Counted from the stretch's first letter, positions 52,807 through 62,675 are shown. The stretch is 64,000 nucleotides of DNA from Parietichytrium sp. I65-24A (GCA_012862575.1 BLSF01000058.1:124001-188000); one strand, 5' to 3'. The notes: generated by a model from the letters alone, not told the origin. A program made the numbers and translations.

Positions 52807-53128
52807 GACACTGAGCTTCATTCTCCTTTTTGGCTACTCGAGACTTGATCTTAGCAAGCAATCTAGTGCGTCTTCCTTTCTTTTCACGCTCTCCGCGCAA
52901 CCAGCGAGACTTCTCCTCGAATTCGACGCAAGTTCCGCGCAGGAGCTTTGTCCTTTCCTCAAGAGCTGAATTGTGTCTCTTCAACACTGCTGAGCACAAC
53001 GACGAAAGTTCGCGATGGCGAGTGTTGTTTGTGTTGACGAATATTTCAGCAGCGCGGGCCACTCTTTGCTTAGCTGCACTCATATCTGTTGCAGCAAAGT
53101 TCACAGCCTCAGCCACAGCCTTCAGCAT
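52778..53128 (-). CDS. Small basic helical hypothetical protein
   Basis: 116 residues from Met 53128. Predicted almost wholly helical with long basic heptad-like stretches (AAKQRVARAAEIFVN, RHNSALEERTKLLRG, KSRWLRGEREKKGRRTRLLAKI). The last residues lie in the duplicated hairpin repeat, so the 3' end may not be original. Another short frame starts about 65 nt upstream (MDSAIQENPKSFSTF) and overlaps in a different frame, which could be a missed first exon or indel. No family recognised; codon pattern is acceptable but evidence is thin. Confidence 0.35.
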   Translation of the reverse strand: MLKAVAEAVNFAATDMSAAKQRVARAAEIFVNTNNTRHRELSSLCSAVLKRHNSALEERTKLLRGTCVEFEEKSRWLRGEREKKGRRTRLLAKIKSRVAKKENEAQCQSKSSETTR

Positions 53129-54195
53129 TGAAAGTCGAAAAGGACTTAGGGTTTTCTTGGATTGCGGAGTCCATTTTGCTGATTTGCGAATGAACGAACT
53201 CCACTGCTGAAGAGACTGGAGAAAATGAAAAGATTGACTGTGAAAACTTTCTTACTGGCACTGTACCGGTACTCTACAATGTTCTGCTCCTTGTATATCA
53301 ACAAGTAGGGTCATAAAGAAGAACAAAGACACTGGACAGAGAGGACAAAGCCTAACTTACAGTAACAATCGAAATCTTCCACCACCGGCGCGGAACAAGG
53401 TCGCACTTATCAATCAAGCCACTCTCCTTCTCTCTCTTCTAGCTACAGTGCAGGGCAGCTCCACTATGCATGATACAGAAATCCTCTCTTCCTAGTCTGG
53501 CGTTTCGAATCGGCACACGTCGTCGCTCTCTTTCCTCTCTCCTCTCAGCAATGCACAACAAGCATCTTCAACATGTTTGGCGCTTATCGTCTCGCATAAT
53601 CTCACCAGCAGAGCACACTCACATTACTTGTTAATAGTAAAAAACGCACAAATAATTACAAAGCAGTGCATAAAGCTATCGCACTCCCCGTCAGTCTTAG
53701 CGCGAGAGTGTGCGCGTGCATTTATCCAGTATCAAAAGATAGTTAGTTTTACGCGGCCGACTCCTCACCGCCGACTAGCGTTGTCTAAATTCGCTGCCTA
53801 GGCCTCGGCGCGGGCGCGAGGGGGAACTAGCGCTGTCTATGTGCATGCATAGAACTCTGCGTCTGAGTGGACTTGGAGAGAAGTTTCACTAGCGATGCAG
53901 CGTGCTGAGTCTACGGTAAATCTTAAGACTCGGTGGGAAAGTGCATTGGACAGAAGTTGCAGAATTAGTGATTGACTTTCGTTCATACTTTGTCTACTTG
54001 TCGAAGCTACTTTCGAACCAATCGTGCACGTGGCCGGCGTTAAAGTTTGGACTATGCTCCGAGTAAATTGGCTGGGAGAAAGGGCTACTCAAGGTGTGAG
54101 AGCTGAGCGACGGAGCACGAGAGCATGGCAGACCCAAAACTGGAAGGCCGAAAGAAGACGGCAAGAGAAGAAAGCTTGAAAGAGTTTTGAGCAAG
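53129..54195. other. 1-kb intergenic region upstream of the cysteine-rich gene array
   Basis: Contains GTACCGGTAC palindrome (53263-53272) and an ATTGACTGTGAA element at 53233. No gene seen. Confidence 0.45.
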
Positions 54196-55026
54196 ATGCG
54201 TGTTCTGGGATTGTCGGCTCTCTGCGTGGCGGCCTACGTCGCGTTCGGAGATGAGTCTGCTGCCGAGAGCGAGAATTTATCGGTCACCTTCGCACGCGAG
54301 CTGAAGCGAAGGAAGAGGAGCGAGGACCCTGTTTGCAAAGAGATCAGGTCTTTCGACATCGCCTCCTCGTTTTCGGCGTGCGTCACTGCAAGCGGAGATG
54401 GTGTAGGAACTACCGTTGTCAACCAGAATGGAGAGACCTGCGACAAGTACAATGACCGCAGCGTGTACTCATACGAGGACGGCCGCGAAGCTTGCCGCGA
54501 AGACAATGGCTGCCAGTTCTACGGCCCTCCAAACCTCAAGAAGAAGGACCACGCGTGCCAGGCAAACCCTTGCTTCAGGATCAACAACAACCGCTGCACG
54601 ATCCAGGACACCGGGGGTCGCTGCATCTGGTGGTCCAAGGAAGACAACAAGAAATTCTTTGGCCGCAACTTTCCTGGATGCTACAGGAGCCCTTGCCAGC
54701 ACCCAATTGAGAACAACAAGAAGGGTTGCGAGCAGGTCAACTACCTCGTTCCTTGGAAGTACGGTTCTGATACATCCAAGAAAGAGGCGAGCCCATACCA
54801 GTGCACTTGGTGCTTGAAGGGCTATGGCTGCCAGAACGCTTTGCTGGAATCCAAGGCACAGTGCTACAATATCGGTAACATTGACGGATGCTCAGAGTGC
54901 ACGACTGCGCTTGGCCAAGACTGCAAAACCACCAAGTGCGCAGAGAGCTGCTGCGACTCTCCTTACTGCACGTGCACCACAGGAATCACTGCAGATGCCC
55001 CAGGACTCAACATCCTCACTGGATAA
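54196..55026 (+). CDS. Secreted 24-cysteine protein, array member 1
   Basis: 276 residues from Met 54196 (MRVLGLSALCVAAYVAFG, a signal peptide). A pro-region ends in KRRKRS, a furin-like dibasic site, just before the mature domain begins at DPVCKEI. The mature part has 24 cysteines in the same order as its three neighbours. Shared blocks are NQNGETC, DNGCQ(F/W)YGPP, QANPCFRINNNRC, TIQDTGGRC(I)WWSK, DNKKFFGRNFPGCYRSPCQ, SPYQCTWC, GCQNA, and a knot-like end SCCDSPYCTC. No membrane anchor is predicted; it ends LNILTG. Probably a disulfide-stabilised extracellular, vacuolar or wall protein. No known family recognised. Single exon. Confidence 0.85.
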   Translation: MRVLGLSALCVAAYVAFGDESAAESENLSVTFARELKRRKRSEDPVCKEIRSFDIASSFSACVTASGDGVGTTVVNQNGETCDKYNDRSVYSYEDGREACREDNGCQFYGPPNLKKKDHACQANPCFRINNNRCTIQDTGGRCIWWSKEDNKKFFGRNFPGCYRSPCQHPIENNKKGCEQVNYLVPWKYGSDTSKKEASPYQCTWCLKGYGCQNALLESKAQCYNIGNIDGCSECTTALGQDCKTTKCAESCCDSPYCTCTTGITADAPGLNILTG

Positions 55027-55889
55027 ATTCCGGTTCCAAAAATCGGGAAAGGTTCCAATTTAAGTAGTTTGCGTGAACAAAGAAAAATTCACTGTCTGTT
55101 TATCTCTTTCATCAAGATCAATCAAGTCACTGTCAATCAATGAACTTACTTCACTTCAAAATTGAATCTGATTGCGAATACTGAGCTATCACATTCTATC
55201 ACACACAACGTAACACCCTATCCAGATTTCAGATTTCAGATTTCAGCTTCTACTCCAAGCGTGAGAGGTTCAGAGAGCCTCTTTTCGAAGATTAAATAAA
55301 TCCTGTTCGTTCTCTGTCGTATCCAGCAGCGCTGCATTGCACCAGAGTCAACTGTCTTTTGCTTTTGAGCCAAGTGAGCGCAAGTGAAAAGAGGGATTGT
55401 TGAACAGCGAGTTGATTTATTATCTGGGAATATTCCGTGTAATATTTATTAGTCTGGGGCTAGAGGATCAGGATCAAAAAGAATCAGCCGTTAACGTTTT
55501 GCTCAGTCGTGGTTTGTCGGCTCCGAGACGAAGCAAAGCTCAAGCTTTAGGCTGAATAGCGAAAAGGTTTGGAGTCCAGACGTTGGCGGTTGGCCGCGGA
55601 GGGCAGCAAATCTGTTGACTCTTCACACGCGCTTTCCACAGCTGCAAGATCCAACTAGCTTGGATGCCTGGCCCCGGTGACCACGGCGAGGAAAATCTCT
55701 ACTGGCTAGTGTTGGGACTACGACGCGATCGGCCGTTGAAGATTGCCTTCACTGTGGCACTTACAAGCTGGAAACCAGAACAGAAAGCGTTGGAGCCAGG
55801 TTTGCTGCGCAGCAAACCCGTTTCGTCGACATCAAGGTTTGAATGCAACAAGCTGAAGAGAAGGCACAAGAACCTCGTTGGGTGAGAAA
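55027..55889. other. Spacer between array members 1 and 2
   Basis: Contains CAGATTT x3 near 55224-55244 and a minus-strand ATTGACAGTGA (55127-55137). No gene seen. Confidence 0.45.
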
Positions 55890-56705
55890 ATGAAGTTGAC
55901 TTTCGTCGTCACTGCGCTGGTGGTCGCCAGTGCGAACGCGGGGGAGGATGCGCTCAGACAAAACCTGATCGACGCTCTTTCTGAGAGTAAATACAAGGAG
56001 CCAGCAATCTGCAAGACCATCAAGAGCAATCCAATCTCAGCCGATTTTTCAAGCTGCTCCAGTGCGAATGGGCAGGGCCAGGATCTCTCAAATCAGAATG
56101 GCGGAGAATGCGAAGTGTACAACGACGCGAATGAGAGCTACGAAACAAGGCGCACGAACTGCATTAATGACAACGGCTGCCAGTGGTACGCACCTCCCGG
56201 GTGGCCAGAGAGCTCTGCAACCTGCCAAGCAAACCCTTGCTTTCGAATCAACAACAACCGCTGCACAATCCAGGACACTGGCGGTCGCTGCGTTTGGTGG
56301 TCCAAGGACGATAATAAAAAGTTCTTTGGTCGCAACTATCCAGGATGTTACCAGAGCCCTTGCCAGCAGCCGGTGGAGAACAACCGCAAAGGCTGCTCGA
56401 GCACCAACATGCTCATTCCATACGCAAAACGGAACGCGGCAAATGCAGAGGATTACGCAGAGCCGAGCCCTTACCAGTGCGTGTGGTGTACAGGAGGTTG
56501 GGGCTGCCAGAACGCCAAGACCGAATCAGTCGCTCAGTGCTACAACATTAACAGCTTGAGCACCTGCTCAGACTGCAATGGCGCACTCGGCAAGGACTGC
56601 AAGAGCTCCAAATGCAAGGAGAATTGCTGCCAAAGCCCATACTGCACGTGCGCGAAGAACAGCGTTGGCACCAGTAGTACTACAGGAATCAACATCAACA
56701 CATAA
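55890..56705 (+). CDS. Secreted 24-cysteine protein, array member 2
   Basis: 271 residues from Met 55890 (MKLTFVVTALVVASANA signal peptide). The pro-region EDALRQNLIDAL lacks the dibasic site seen in members 1 and 4. Mature domain from about AICKTIKSNPI: the same 24 cysteines, with DNGCQWYAPPGWP, NPCFRINNNRCTIQDTGGR, VWWSKDDNKKFFGRNYPGC, PYQCVWCTGGWGCQNAK, and ENCCQSPYCTC. Tail ends GININT. Closest to member 3 in the pro-region, PPGWP block and tail. Single exon; function unknown. Confidence 0.87.
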   Translation: MKLTFVVTALVVASANAGEDALRQNLIDALSESKYKEPAICKTIKSNPISADFSSCSSANGQGQDLSNQNGGECEVYNDANESYETRRTNCINDNGCQWYAPPGWPESSATCQANPCFRINNNRCTIQDTGGRCVWWSKDDNKKFFGRNYPGCYQSPCQQPVENNRKGCSSTNMLIPYAKRNAANAEDYAEPSPYQCVWCTGGWGCQNAKTESVAQCYNINSLSTCSDCNGALGKDCKSSKCKENCCQSPYCTCAKNSVGTSSTTGININT

Positions 56706-57728
56706 GCCCGGCCTCGACTTCTCGCTGCTTGTGCCTCTTAGCTCCAGCTTGCTTCAGCTTGCTCGCAAATCGGCATCGCGCAGCATTCACGATGACCGAG
56801 GCAACTGCCTTTCCATCAAAAAAAAAATCTTTGTCTTTCTCAATCATCATTTTCACAGCTCTCAAAGGGAGACGCGATGGCTATATGCAACCTCCATTTC
56901 GTTGCGAGCGTCGCTTCAAGTTCCAACAGAGCCCGCCTGTCGATTCTCCGCGGGATTCGCGAGTCTATCTTTCACAAGGTAGAGCTCTGCGCCCCTTGGA
57001 ACATGGCAATTGAATGGTCGGTCCATGGAGACCGGCTTATTGTTGGCCGAGAGCGAAGGGGGACATACCGGTACATGCCAATCCCTCACGCTCGCGGCGA
57101 AGGCAGGAAGGTAGGAAGGTAGGAGGGAAGACATCTGTAGGCGCATGGGACTCATGCGCAAAACTTCGCCTAGCTAAAAAAGCAGAGCCTCACCTAAGTT
57201 CTAAATCTAAAATTCAGTGAACATCAACATTCTCTCTTTTCGGGAAATTGTTCTGAAATAGGAAAGAGCGAAACTCTCGCGAGCTCAAAAGTGAGCGATA
57301 GTGATTAGCGATACACTGCCGTAGGATGGGGTGGAGTTTCACCTCGCTCTACGCAAGCCTGTAGACACCAGTGGGATCTTTACGTAAGGGTCCAAACTTG
57401 AGCTCCACATCTCTTCATCGCGTTGAGAAGAAGAGCGCTCTTCTAACGCCGGGACCTAAACTCGAATAGTCGACGGCCGATTCTTCTTCTGTTCTCACTT
57501 AGCGTTCTCTCTCTCTCTCTCTCTGCCAGTCAAGTGACGCCATTCGTATCTTTTCAATCGAGAAACACCTAATTGCACGTGGTTTCCTAACAACAATCTT
57601 ATTCGCTCGAGTCGATGTGGAAGCCATCCCACCAACTCAGTCTCCAGCAGCAAGCAGACCCAGATTGGAATCGTTCGCAGAGCGTCGAGCCTGAGCAAGC
57701 AAGTGCGAGAGGAAGGGGGGAATAAAGC
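56706..57728. other. Spacer between array members 2 and 3
   Basis: Contains GGAAGGTAGGAAGG repeats (57107-57127) and a CT tract (57505-57524). No gene seen. Confidence 0.45.
57505..57524. repeat. (CT)n tract upstream of array member 3
   Basis: Pure CT run about 205 nt before the start codon at 57729. Confidence 0.85.
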
Positions 57729-58553
57729 ATGAGACTTTACGCTGTATTGGCCGCCGCGGCGTTGATCGGCTGCGCGAACGCGAGCCAAGATGCTCTTCGG
57801 CAAGACCTGCTCGAAGCGCTCTTGGAAGCAAAGTACTCCGAACCAGCTGTCTGCAAGGAGATCAAGAGCCGCCAGATATCGGATGCGTTCTCGACCTGCT
57901 CGACAGTGAGCGGCCAGGGTCAGGACATCACAAATCAAAATGGCGGGGAATGCAACGTGTACAACAATCCAGCAGACAGCTACGAAAAGAGGCGCACGAG
58001 CTGCCAGACCGACATTGCTTGCCAATGGTACGCCCCTCCGGGCTGGCCTCAGAGCTCTTCGACCTGTCAAGCAAATCCTTGCTTTCGAATCAACAATAAC
58101 AAGTGCACCATTCAAGATACTGGCGGCCGTTGTGTATGGTGGTCCAAGGACGACAACAAAAAGTTTTTCGGTCGCGACTTTCCAGGTTGCTACAGGAGTC
58201 CCTGCCAGCAGCCTGTCGAGAACAACCGCAAAGGCTGCGCCAGCTCAAATGTCCTCATTCCATATGCCAAGCAAGGCGAACCAAACGCTGAACAGTATGC
58301 CGTCCCTAGCCCTTACCAATGCGTCTGGTGCAAGGGAGGATGGGGCTGTCAGAACGCCAAGACCACCTCCGTCGCCCAGTGCTACAATATTGAAAGTGTC
58401 TCTGGGTGCTCCCATTGCAATGGCGCCCTTGGGAAGGACTGCTCCAGCAGCCTCTGTAACAACAACTGTTGCCATAGCCCTTACTGCACATGCGCTCAAA
58501 GCGAGGTGGGAGCACGGGGAACACCAGGGATCAACATCAATACCAAAGTCTGA
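57729..58553 (+). CDS. Secreted 24-cysteine protein, array member 3
   Basis: 274 residues from Met 57729 (MRLYAVLAAAALIGCANA signal peptide). The pro-region SQDALRQDLLEALLEA closely matches member 2. The mature domain carries the same 24-cysteine scaffold: AVCKEIKS, CQWYAPPGWPQ, NPCFRINNNKC, TIQDTGGRCVWWSK, KKFFGRDFPGCYRSPCQQP, PYQCVWCKGGWGCQNAK, NNCCHSPYCTC. It ends GININTKV. Single exon. The near-constant central third with more variable flanks suggests a conserved binding or packing surface. Confidence 0.87.
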   Translation: MRLYAVLAAAALIGCANASQDALRQDLLEALLEAKYSEPAVCKEIKSRQISDAFSTCSTVSGQGQDITNQNGGECNVYNNPADSYEKRRTSCQTDIACQWYAPPGWPQSSSTCQANPCFRINNNKCTIQDTGGRCVWWSKDDNKKFFGRDFPGCYRSPCQQPVENNRKGCASSNVLIPYAKQGEPNAEQYAVPSPYQCVWCKGGWGCQNAKTTSVAQCYNIESVSGCSHCNGALGKDCSSSLCNNNCCHSPYCTCAQSEVGARGTPGININTKV

Positions 58554-59312
58554 TCGAAACAAGTATTTTAAAAACAATGTCTTCCTCCAATCCATCTTCG
58601 GCCCCTGCCCAGAACTGCGAGACCAGCTGTTTGCCCAGAATGGGATGTGTTATTATTTCCACTGCATCGTGAGCTTGCCAACGAAAAAAAAATCTCTTGG
58701 GGCCTAAGTTAGCTCCCATCGATTGGCACTCCACGTCCAAACCTCCTTGGAACAGCCAAGTGGAGAGGCGGTGCTTTCAAAAATGAAGCAAAGCAAGTGA
58801 TCGCAATCAAAACTTTTTGCACAGTATGCCCCCTCCTCGCAATCAGGTTACTTGAGGACATCGAGGCAAACCCGCTTCGCAAAAAAATATATATACACGA
58901 CAGCACATCTTCTCTTGGCCGTTGGCCGTTGGAAACACAACTGTACTTACACAAAGTTTCACCTCTGACATGGCATTGGCAGCGAGTTGGGCAACTGCTG
59001 ACGACGTCCATGACTGCTTTGAGAAGAGATGACTTTTCGCGGCTAAAATTTACTGTAACCGGTTTCTAGGCAAGCTAGGGAGCTGAAGCGAAAAATTGGC
59101 CGTTGACCGAAAATCCTGCGGCCGGTCACCGGTCACCGGTCGGAAACATACCAACGGATATACTTTTCATCGGAAACGCCGTATACGGAAGCAAGTTTCC
59201 ATATCCTCGGCCGTCGAAGGAGGAGAGCAAGCCTGCAGACCCCGAACGAAAGCAAGGAGAAAACATACAGGCTTGTGAGTCATTGGCCGCAGAGCAGAAC
59301 GCAGAGTTGGAA
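58554..59312. other. Spacer between array members 3 and 4
   Basis: Contains GGCCGTTGGCCGTTGG (58917-58932) and overlapping GGTCACC repeats (59122-59142). The frame of member 4 is open back to 59103 but the signal peptide Met is at 59313. No separate gene seen. Confidence 0.5.
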
Positions 59313-60164
59313 ATGAAGGTCTTGGCTTTTGGTTTGGCGCTGAGCTGGTGCTTCGCAGATGCACATGCGAGCGCGGAGAGCCTGCGCTCAGAGCTGGCTT
59401 CACGTCTGAGTGGGTCGAGACGACGGAAGGCTGTCGCGGCCACATCAGCAGAAAGTGGAATCTGCGGCATCATCAAGAGCAAAGAGATATCCGCAGACTT
59501 TTCGCAGTGCGCAACGGTAGCCGGCGAGGGCTCGTCGCTGGAGAACCAGAACGGCGATGTGTGCGGCGAGTATGACGCCCTTTCTTCTTACGAAGAGAAG
59601 CGCACTGCTTGTCAGGAAGACAATGGGTGCCAGTGGTTTGCGCCCCCCGGCTCGTCCACATCTACCCATCGTTGCCAAGCAAACGCTTGCTTTCGAATCA
59701 ACAACAATCGCTGCACAATCCAGGACACTGGCGGTCGCTGCGTGTGGTGGTCCAAGGAAGACAACAAAAAGTTCTTCGGGCGCAACTTCCCTGGATGCTA
59801 CCGCAGCCCTTGTCAACACCCCGTGGAAAATAACAAGGTAGGCTGCCAGTCTGTGAACGAGCTCATTCCCTACAAGTACTGGGATCATGAGACTCCTGAA
59901 AAGTTTGCTGAGGCGAGCCCATACCAGTGCGTTTGGTGTAAAGGCGGCTGGGGATGCCAGAACGCCAGGAGTACCTCGCTGGCACAATGCTTCAATATTG
60001 GTGGAATCAGCGGCTGCTCAAGCTGCAAAAGTGAATTAGGAGAGGATTGCCCGTCGAAAAAATGCGCAGAATCGTGCTGCGACTCGCCGTACTGCACCTG
60101 CGCCAAAGATAGTGTTGGTGTGCGAACACAGAGTTCTTCCAGTCTCTCCATTCTCACCGGATAG
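59313..60164 (+). CDS. Secreted 24-cysteine protein, array member 4
   Basis: 283 residues from Met 59313 (MKVLAFGLALSWCFADAHAS signal peptide). The in-frame upstream extension to 59103 would bury the signal peptide, so I reject it. The pro-region ends in SGSRRRKA, basic like member 1. Mature domain: SGICGIIKSKEIS, NQNGDVC, DNGCQWFAPP, NACFRINNNRC, TIQDTGGRCVWWSKED, FGRNFPGCYRSPCQHPVENN, PYQCVWCKGGWGCQNAR, AESCCDSPYCTC, ending LSILTG. Closer to member 1 in HPVENN/HPIENN, AESCCDS and the LTG end. Single exon. Confidence 0.87.
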   Translation: MKVLAFGLALSWCFADAHASAESLRSELASRLSGSRRRKAVAATSAESGICGIIKSKEISADFSQCATVAGEGSSLENQNGDVCGEYDALSSYEEKRTACQEDNGCQWFAPPGSSTSTHRCQANACFRINNNRCTIQDTGGRCVWWSKEDNKKFFGRNFPGCYRSPCQHPVENNKVGCQSVNELIPYKYWDHETPEKFAEASPYQCVWCKGGWGCQNARSTSLAQCFNIGGISGCSSCKSELGEDCPSKKCAESCCDSPYCTCAKDSVGVRTQSSSSLSILTG

Positions 60165-60991
60165 GCTGCAAGTAGATGAACCCGAGTTCTTTCGATTGTA
60201 AAAACACAAATACTGACCGTGAATCTCCTACGAGCTACATTCTTCAATCAATACTGACCTCATCCTTGCGCGGCTCTGCTAATACCAGCCTCTTGAGAAT
60301 TTTGTTTCTAGCCCAGGTTCTTCCCGCTCAGATGCGATTGTCCTTCGAATGCCCTGCGTTAGAACCCTTTTTTTCAACGCCGATTCACTTCAGCAAAACC
60401 GGGCTCGCTGAAAGCTGAAAACTGAATCTATAATAAACATTTCTCAAGGCATCGGGCTCGGTTGGCAACTTGCAATTGGCCGCTCGAATGCCATGCCTTG
60501 GAAGCCATCTTTCAATGCCCAATCACTTCCGAAAATCTGGGCTCGCTGAGAACAGATACACGAAAACTAAAAGTAGAAGACGTTGGATAACAACTTGCAA
60601 TGGTCCTTCGAACGCCTTGCCTTGGTCAACAACCGTCCCCAAAAGTCGTCCTCGTCATCATAAATAACAAAAGGACTTTCCCAAAAGGCAAGTCACACAT
60701 TTATGCTTTACGTTAGTTCATTTCACTCAAGATGCCACGGTCATTAACCAGAGCGCCATTCCCGCACTCTGACGTTCACATTCCACCGCCCGTACGTTTC
60801 ATCATAAATGGAATTAGACGGATTCATGCCGCCATAACCAGAGCGCTATCGCCACATCTTGTTTAGCGTTTTTCTTGATCAATTGAACAATGTTTTTCCA
60901 CTTCGCACTGTTGGCGCTTTTGGCATCTTTTGGCACTCATTGACCGTGGACAACAAACATTCAAGCCGGAAGGAAGCCGTGGCGAAGAGAA
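60165..60991. other. Intergenic region with degenerate local repeats
   Basis: Three imperfect copies of a roughly 80-125-bp unit (about 60339-60420, 60464-60553, 60594-60640) share TCGAATGCC(N)TGCCTT, CAATCACTTC and GGGCTCGCTGA. A shorter TAACCAGAGCGC(C/T)AT pair lies at about 60747 and 60836. Possibly decayed fragments of a duplicated sequence. A GACCGTGAATC element is 48 nt after the member 4 stop. Confidence 0.55.
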
Positions 60992-62302
60992 ATGCGCGCG
61001 CGGCAGAGGAGGTTTGGCCAGGCTCAGGACTCGCGGTGGCCACTGCGCACGATTGTAAAGGTGGGGGTCGCCGTGTTGGTGTGTGTTTGGCTGTATGCGC
61101 TGCACAGTATCTCAGAAGTGTCAAAGTCAACGGGCGGTGAAGCAGGCGGTCTGAGCGAGGAGAATGGCCAAAGTGACAAGAGCTTGCTGCGGCCCGTGGA
61201 CCAGAAGACTGCGGCAGAATCTGCCGGCAACATCGCGGTGAGATCTGGGATGAAGGAAGCAGAGCGAGGAATGGATGCACAAAGGTACGCGGCTGTAACA
61301 GGTCGCCGGGATAGGGTGTATTGCATGATTCCGAGCATGTGGACTCCGAGTCGGATAAAAATGTGGGACGCGATTTTGCGGTCTTGGGGAAAACGCTGTG
61401 ACGTGTTGAAAATATTCGTGGACGCTGACGAGACGCTAGATATCAAACCGGAGGTGTCGGCGGGCGGAGTCGTGGCGCAGGTAGTGCAGGTGCCCATGAA
61501 ACGCAAAGGCGGAATTTGCGACGACAATTTGCCCTGCCGACATATCTGGGAAAAGGTGTGGCGCTCATGGCAGTACGTTGCGCGCAACGACCTGCACACT
61601 GCAGAGTGGTTTCTCAAGATTGATGACGATACCTTTTTTATCCCAAGCAACTTGCGAAAGTGGGTCCGCGATCATGACTGGAGCCCCGAAGAACCACACT
61701 ACTTTGGTCACAAAGTGTTCATTGAGCGCGAACCCTTTGAGCTCATTTCCGGCGTGTGTACGACGTTCTCGCGAGAGTCTATCCGGCGTTTTGGCCAGCG
61801 TTTGGAGACGATCGTGCACGAATATGGGCCTAGAGTAAAATTTCCCCAAAGCCACGGCGCCTGCGTTGACAGAGATGGCGCAACGGAGGAGCGCGTCACG
61901 AGCAAGTGTTTGTCCGAAGTAGGCGTATACGCTGAGGAGACCTTGGAGGATGGCCGCAGTGAAACCGTGATCCCTCTCGGAATCCCTTTCACGCTCACCT
62001 ACTTTCGGAAGCGCAACTCGACCAGCTGGTACTGGTTTAGAAAGCCTTGGACACGCGGCGACAAGTACGACTGTTGCTCCAAGACATACACGTGGGGCAT
62101 TCATGGGTACAAGAGCCACCGTCGCCTTTTAAGAATGGACGAAATGCTGTACGTCTGGACTACGGAACAGTTGGAGATGAAAAGAGACGCAAATGAATTT
62201 ATGACCGACGAGTGGGCAAAATTCCAGTTCATCCTTGATCTGAGACGCAGCATTTCCTCAGACGAATTTAATTACACACCGCGTCTAGCAGATACTTCTT
62301 AG
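60992..62302 (+). CDS. C1GalT1-like (GT31, fringe-type) type II glycosyltransferase
   Basis: 436 residues, single exon. A short basic cytosolic tail is followed by a signal-anchor at about 21-40 (IVKVGVAVLVCVWLYAL), a Ser/Glu-rich stem, and the catalytic domain. Family landmarks: SRIKMWDAILRSWGKRCD, the IFVDADETL block, KVWRSWQYVARN then EWFLKIDDDTFFIPSNLRKW (metal-binding DDD at 211-213), PHYFGHKV and LISGVCTTFSRESI. C1GalT1 adds galactose beta-1,3 to GalNAc in the Golgi; related fringe-type enzymes use other acceptors, so the exact reaction is uncertain. Six or more Cys in the C-terminal half. It follows the secreted Cys-rich array; a link through glycosylation of those proteins is only a hypothesis. 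Confidence 0.87.
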   Translation: MRARQRRFGQAQDSRWPLRTIVKVGVAVLVCVWLYALHSISEVSKSTGGEAGGLSEENGQSDKSLLRPVDQKTAAESAGNIAVRSGMKEAERGMDAQRYAAVTGRRDRVYCMIPSMWTPSRIKMWDAILRSWGKRCDVLKIFVDADETLDIKPEVSAGGVVAQVVQVPMKRKGGICDDNLPCRHIWEKVWRSWQYVARNDLHTAEWFLKIDDDTFFIPSNLRKWVRDHDWSPEEPHYFGHKVFIEREPFELISGVCTTFSRESIRRFGQRLETIVHEYGPRVKFPQSHGACVDRDGATEERVTSKCLSEVGVYAEETLEDGRSETVIPLGIPFTLTYFRKRNSTSWYWFRKPWTRGDKYDCCSKTYTWGIHGYKSHRRLLRMDEMLYVWTTEQLEMKRDANEFMTDEWAKFQFILDLRRSISSDEFNYTPRLADTS

Positions 62303-62675
62303 CATGTTGCTGTCGCGGCTGATAGCACGTCCAACTCTGCAATTTTATGTTAGACAGTGAAACGCCTTAAACTCAGTAGTTGCTAATCAAAAACTGTTGT
62401 TTGCTTTGTTGAATCAATTGGCTGATGTTCTCATCTGTTGTCGATCACCTTGCACAACAGCAATAGAAATCCTTCTTTCTTTCTCGTTTTTGAAAAACAT
62501 GAACAAAATCTTTCTTTTCTTCATTTCATTGAACAAATTCAAATTCAAATCGTGGCATGTACATGAGAAAGGCCAACAGCACAGGGATATTCAGAATGGC
62601 AAGCCAGCCCATGTGCTGAAGGGGGAAAGCCGCTAACGCGTTCGCGCTCGACATCTCAATGCTCGAGCTGGACTA
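62303..62675. other. Convergent 3' intergenic region
   Basis: Between the glycosyltransferase (+) and the oxygenase (-). AT-rich. A TAGACAGTGAAAC element lies about 50 nt past the glycosyltransferase stop. No gene seen. Confidence 0.5.

Noticed and set aside
59103-59312. N-terminal extension of Cys-rich member 4
   Set aside because: It would bury the signal peptide; the other three members start directly at the signal.
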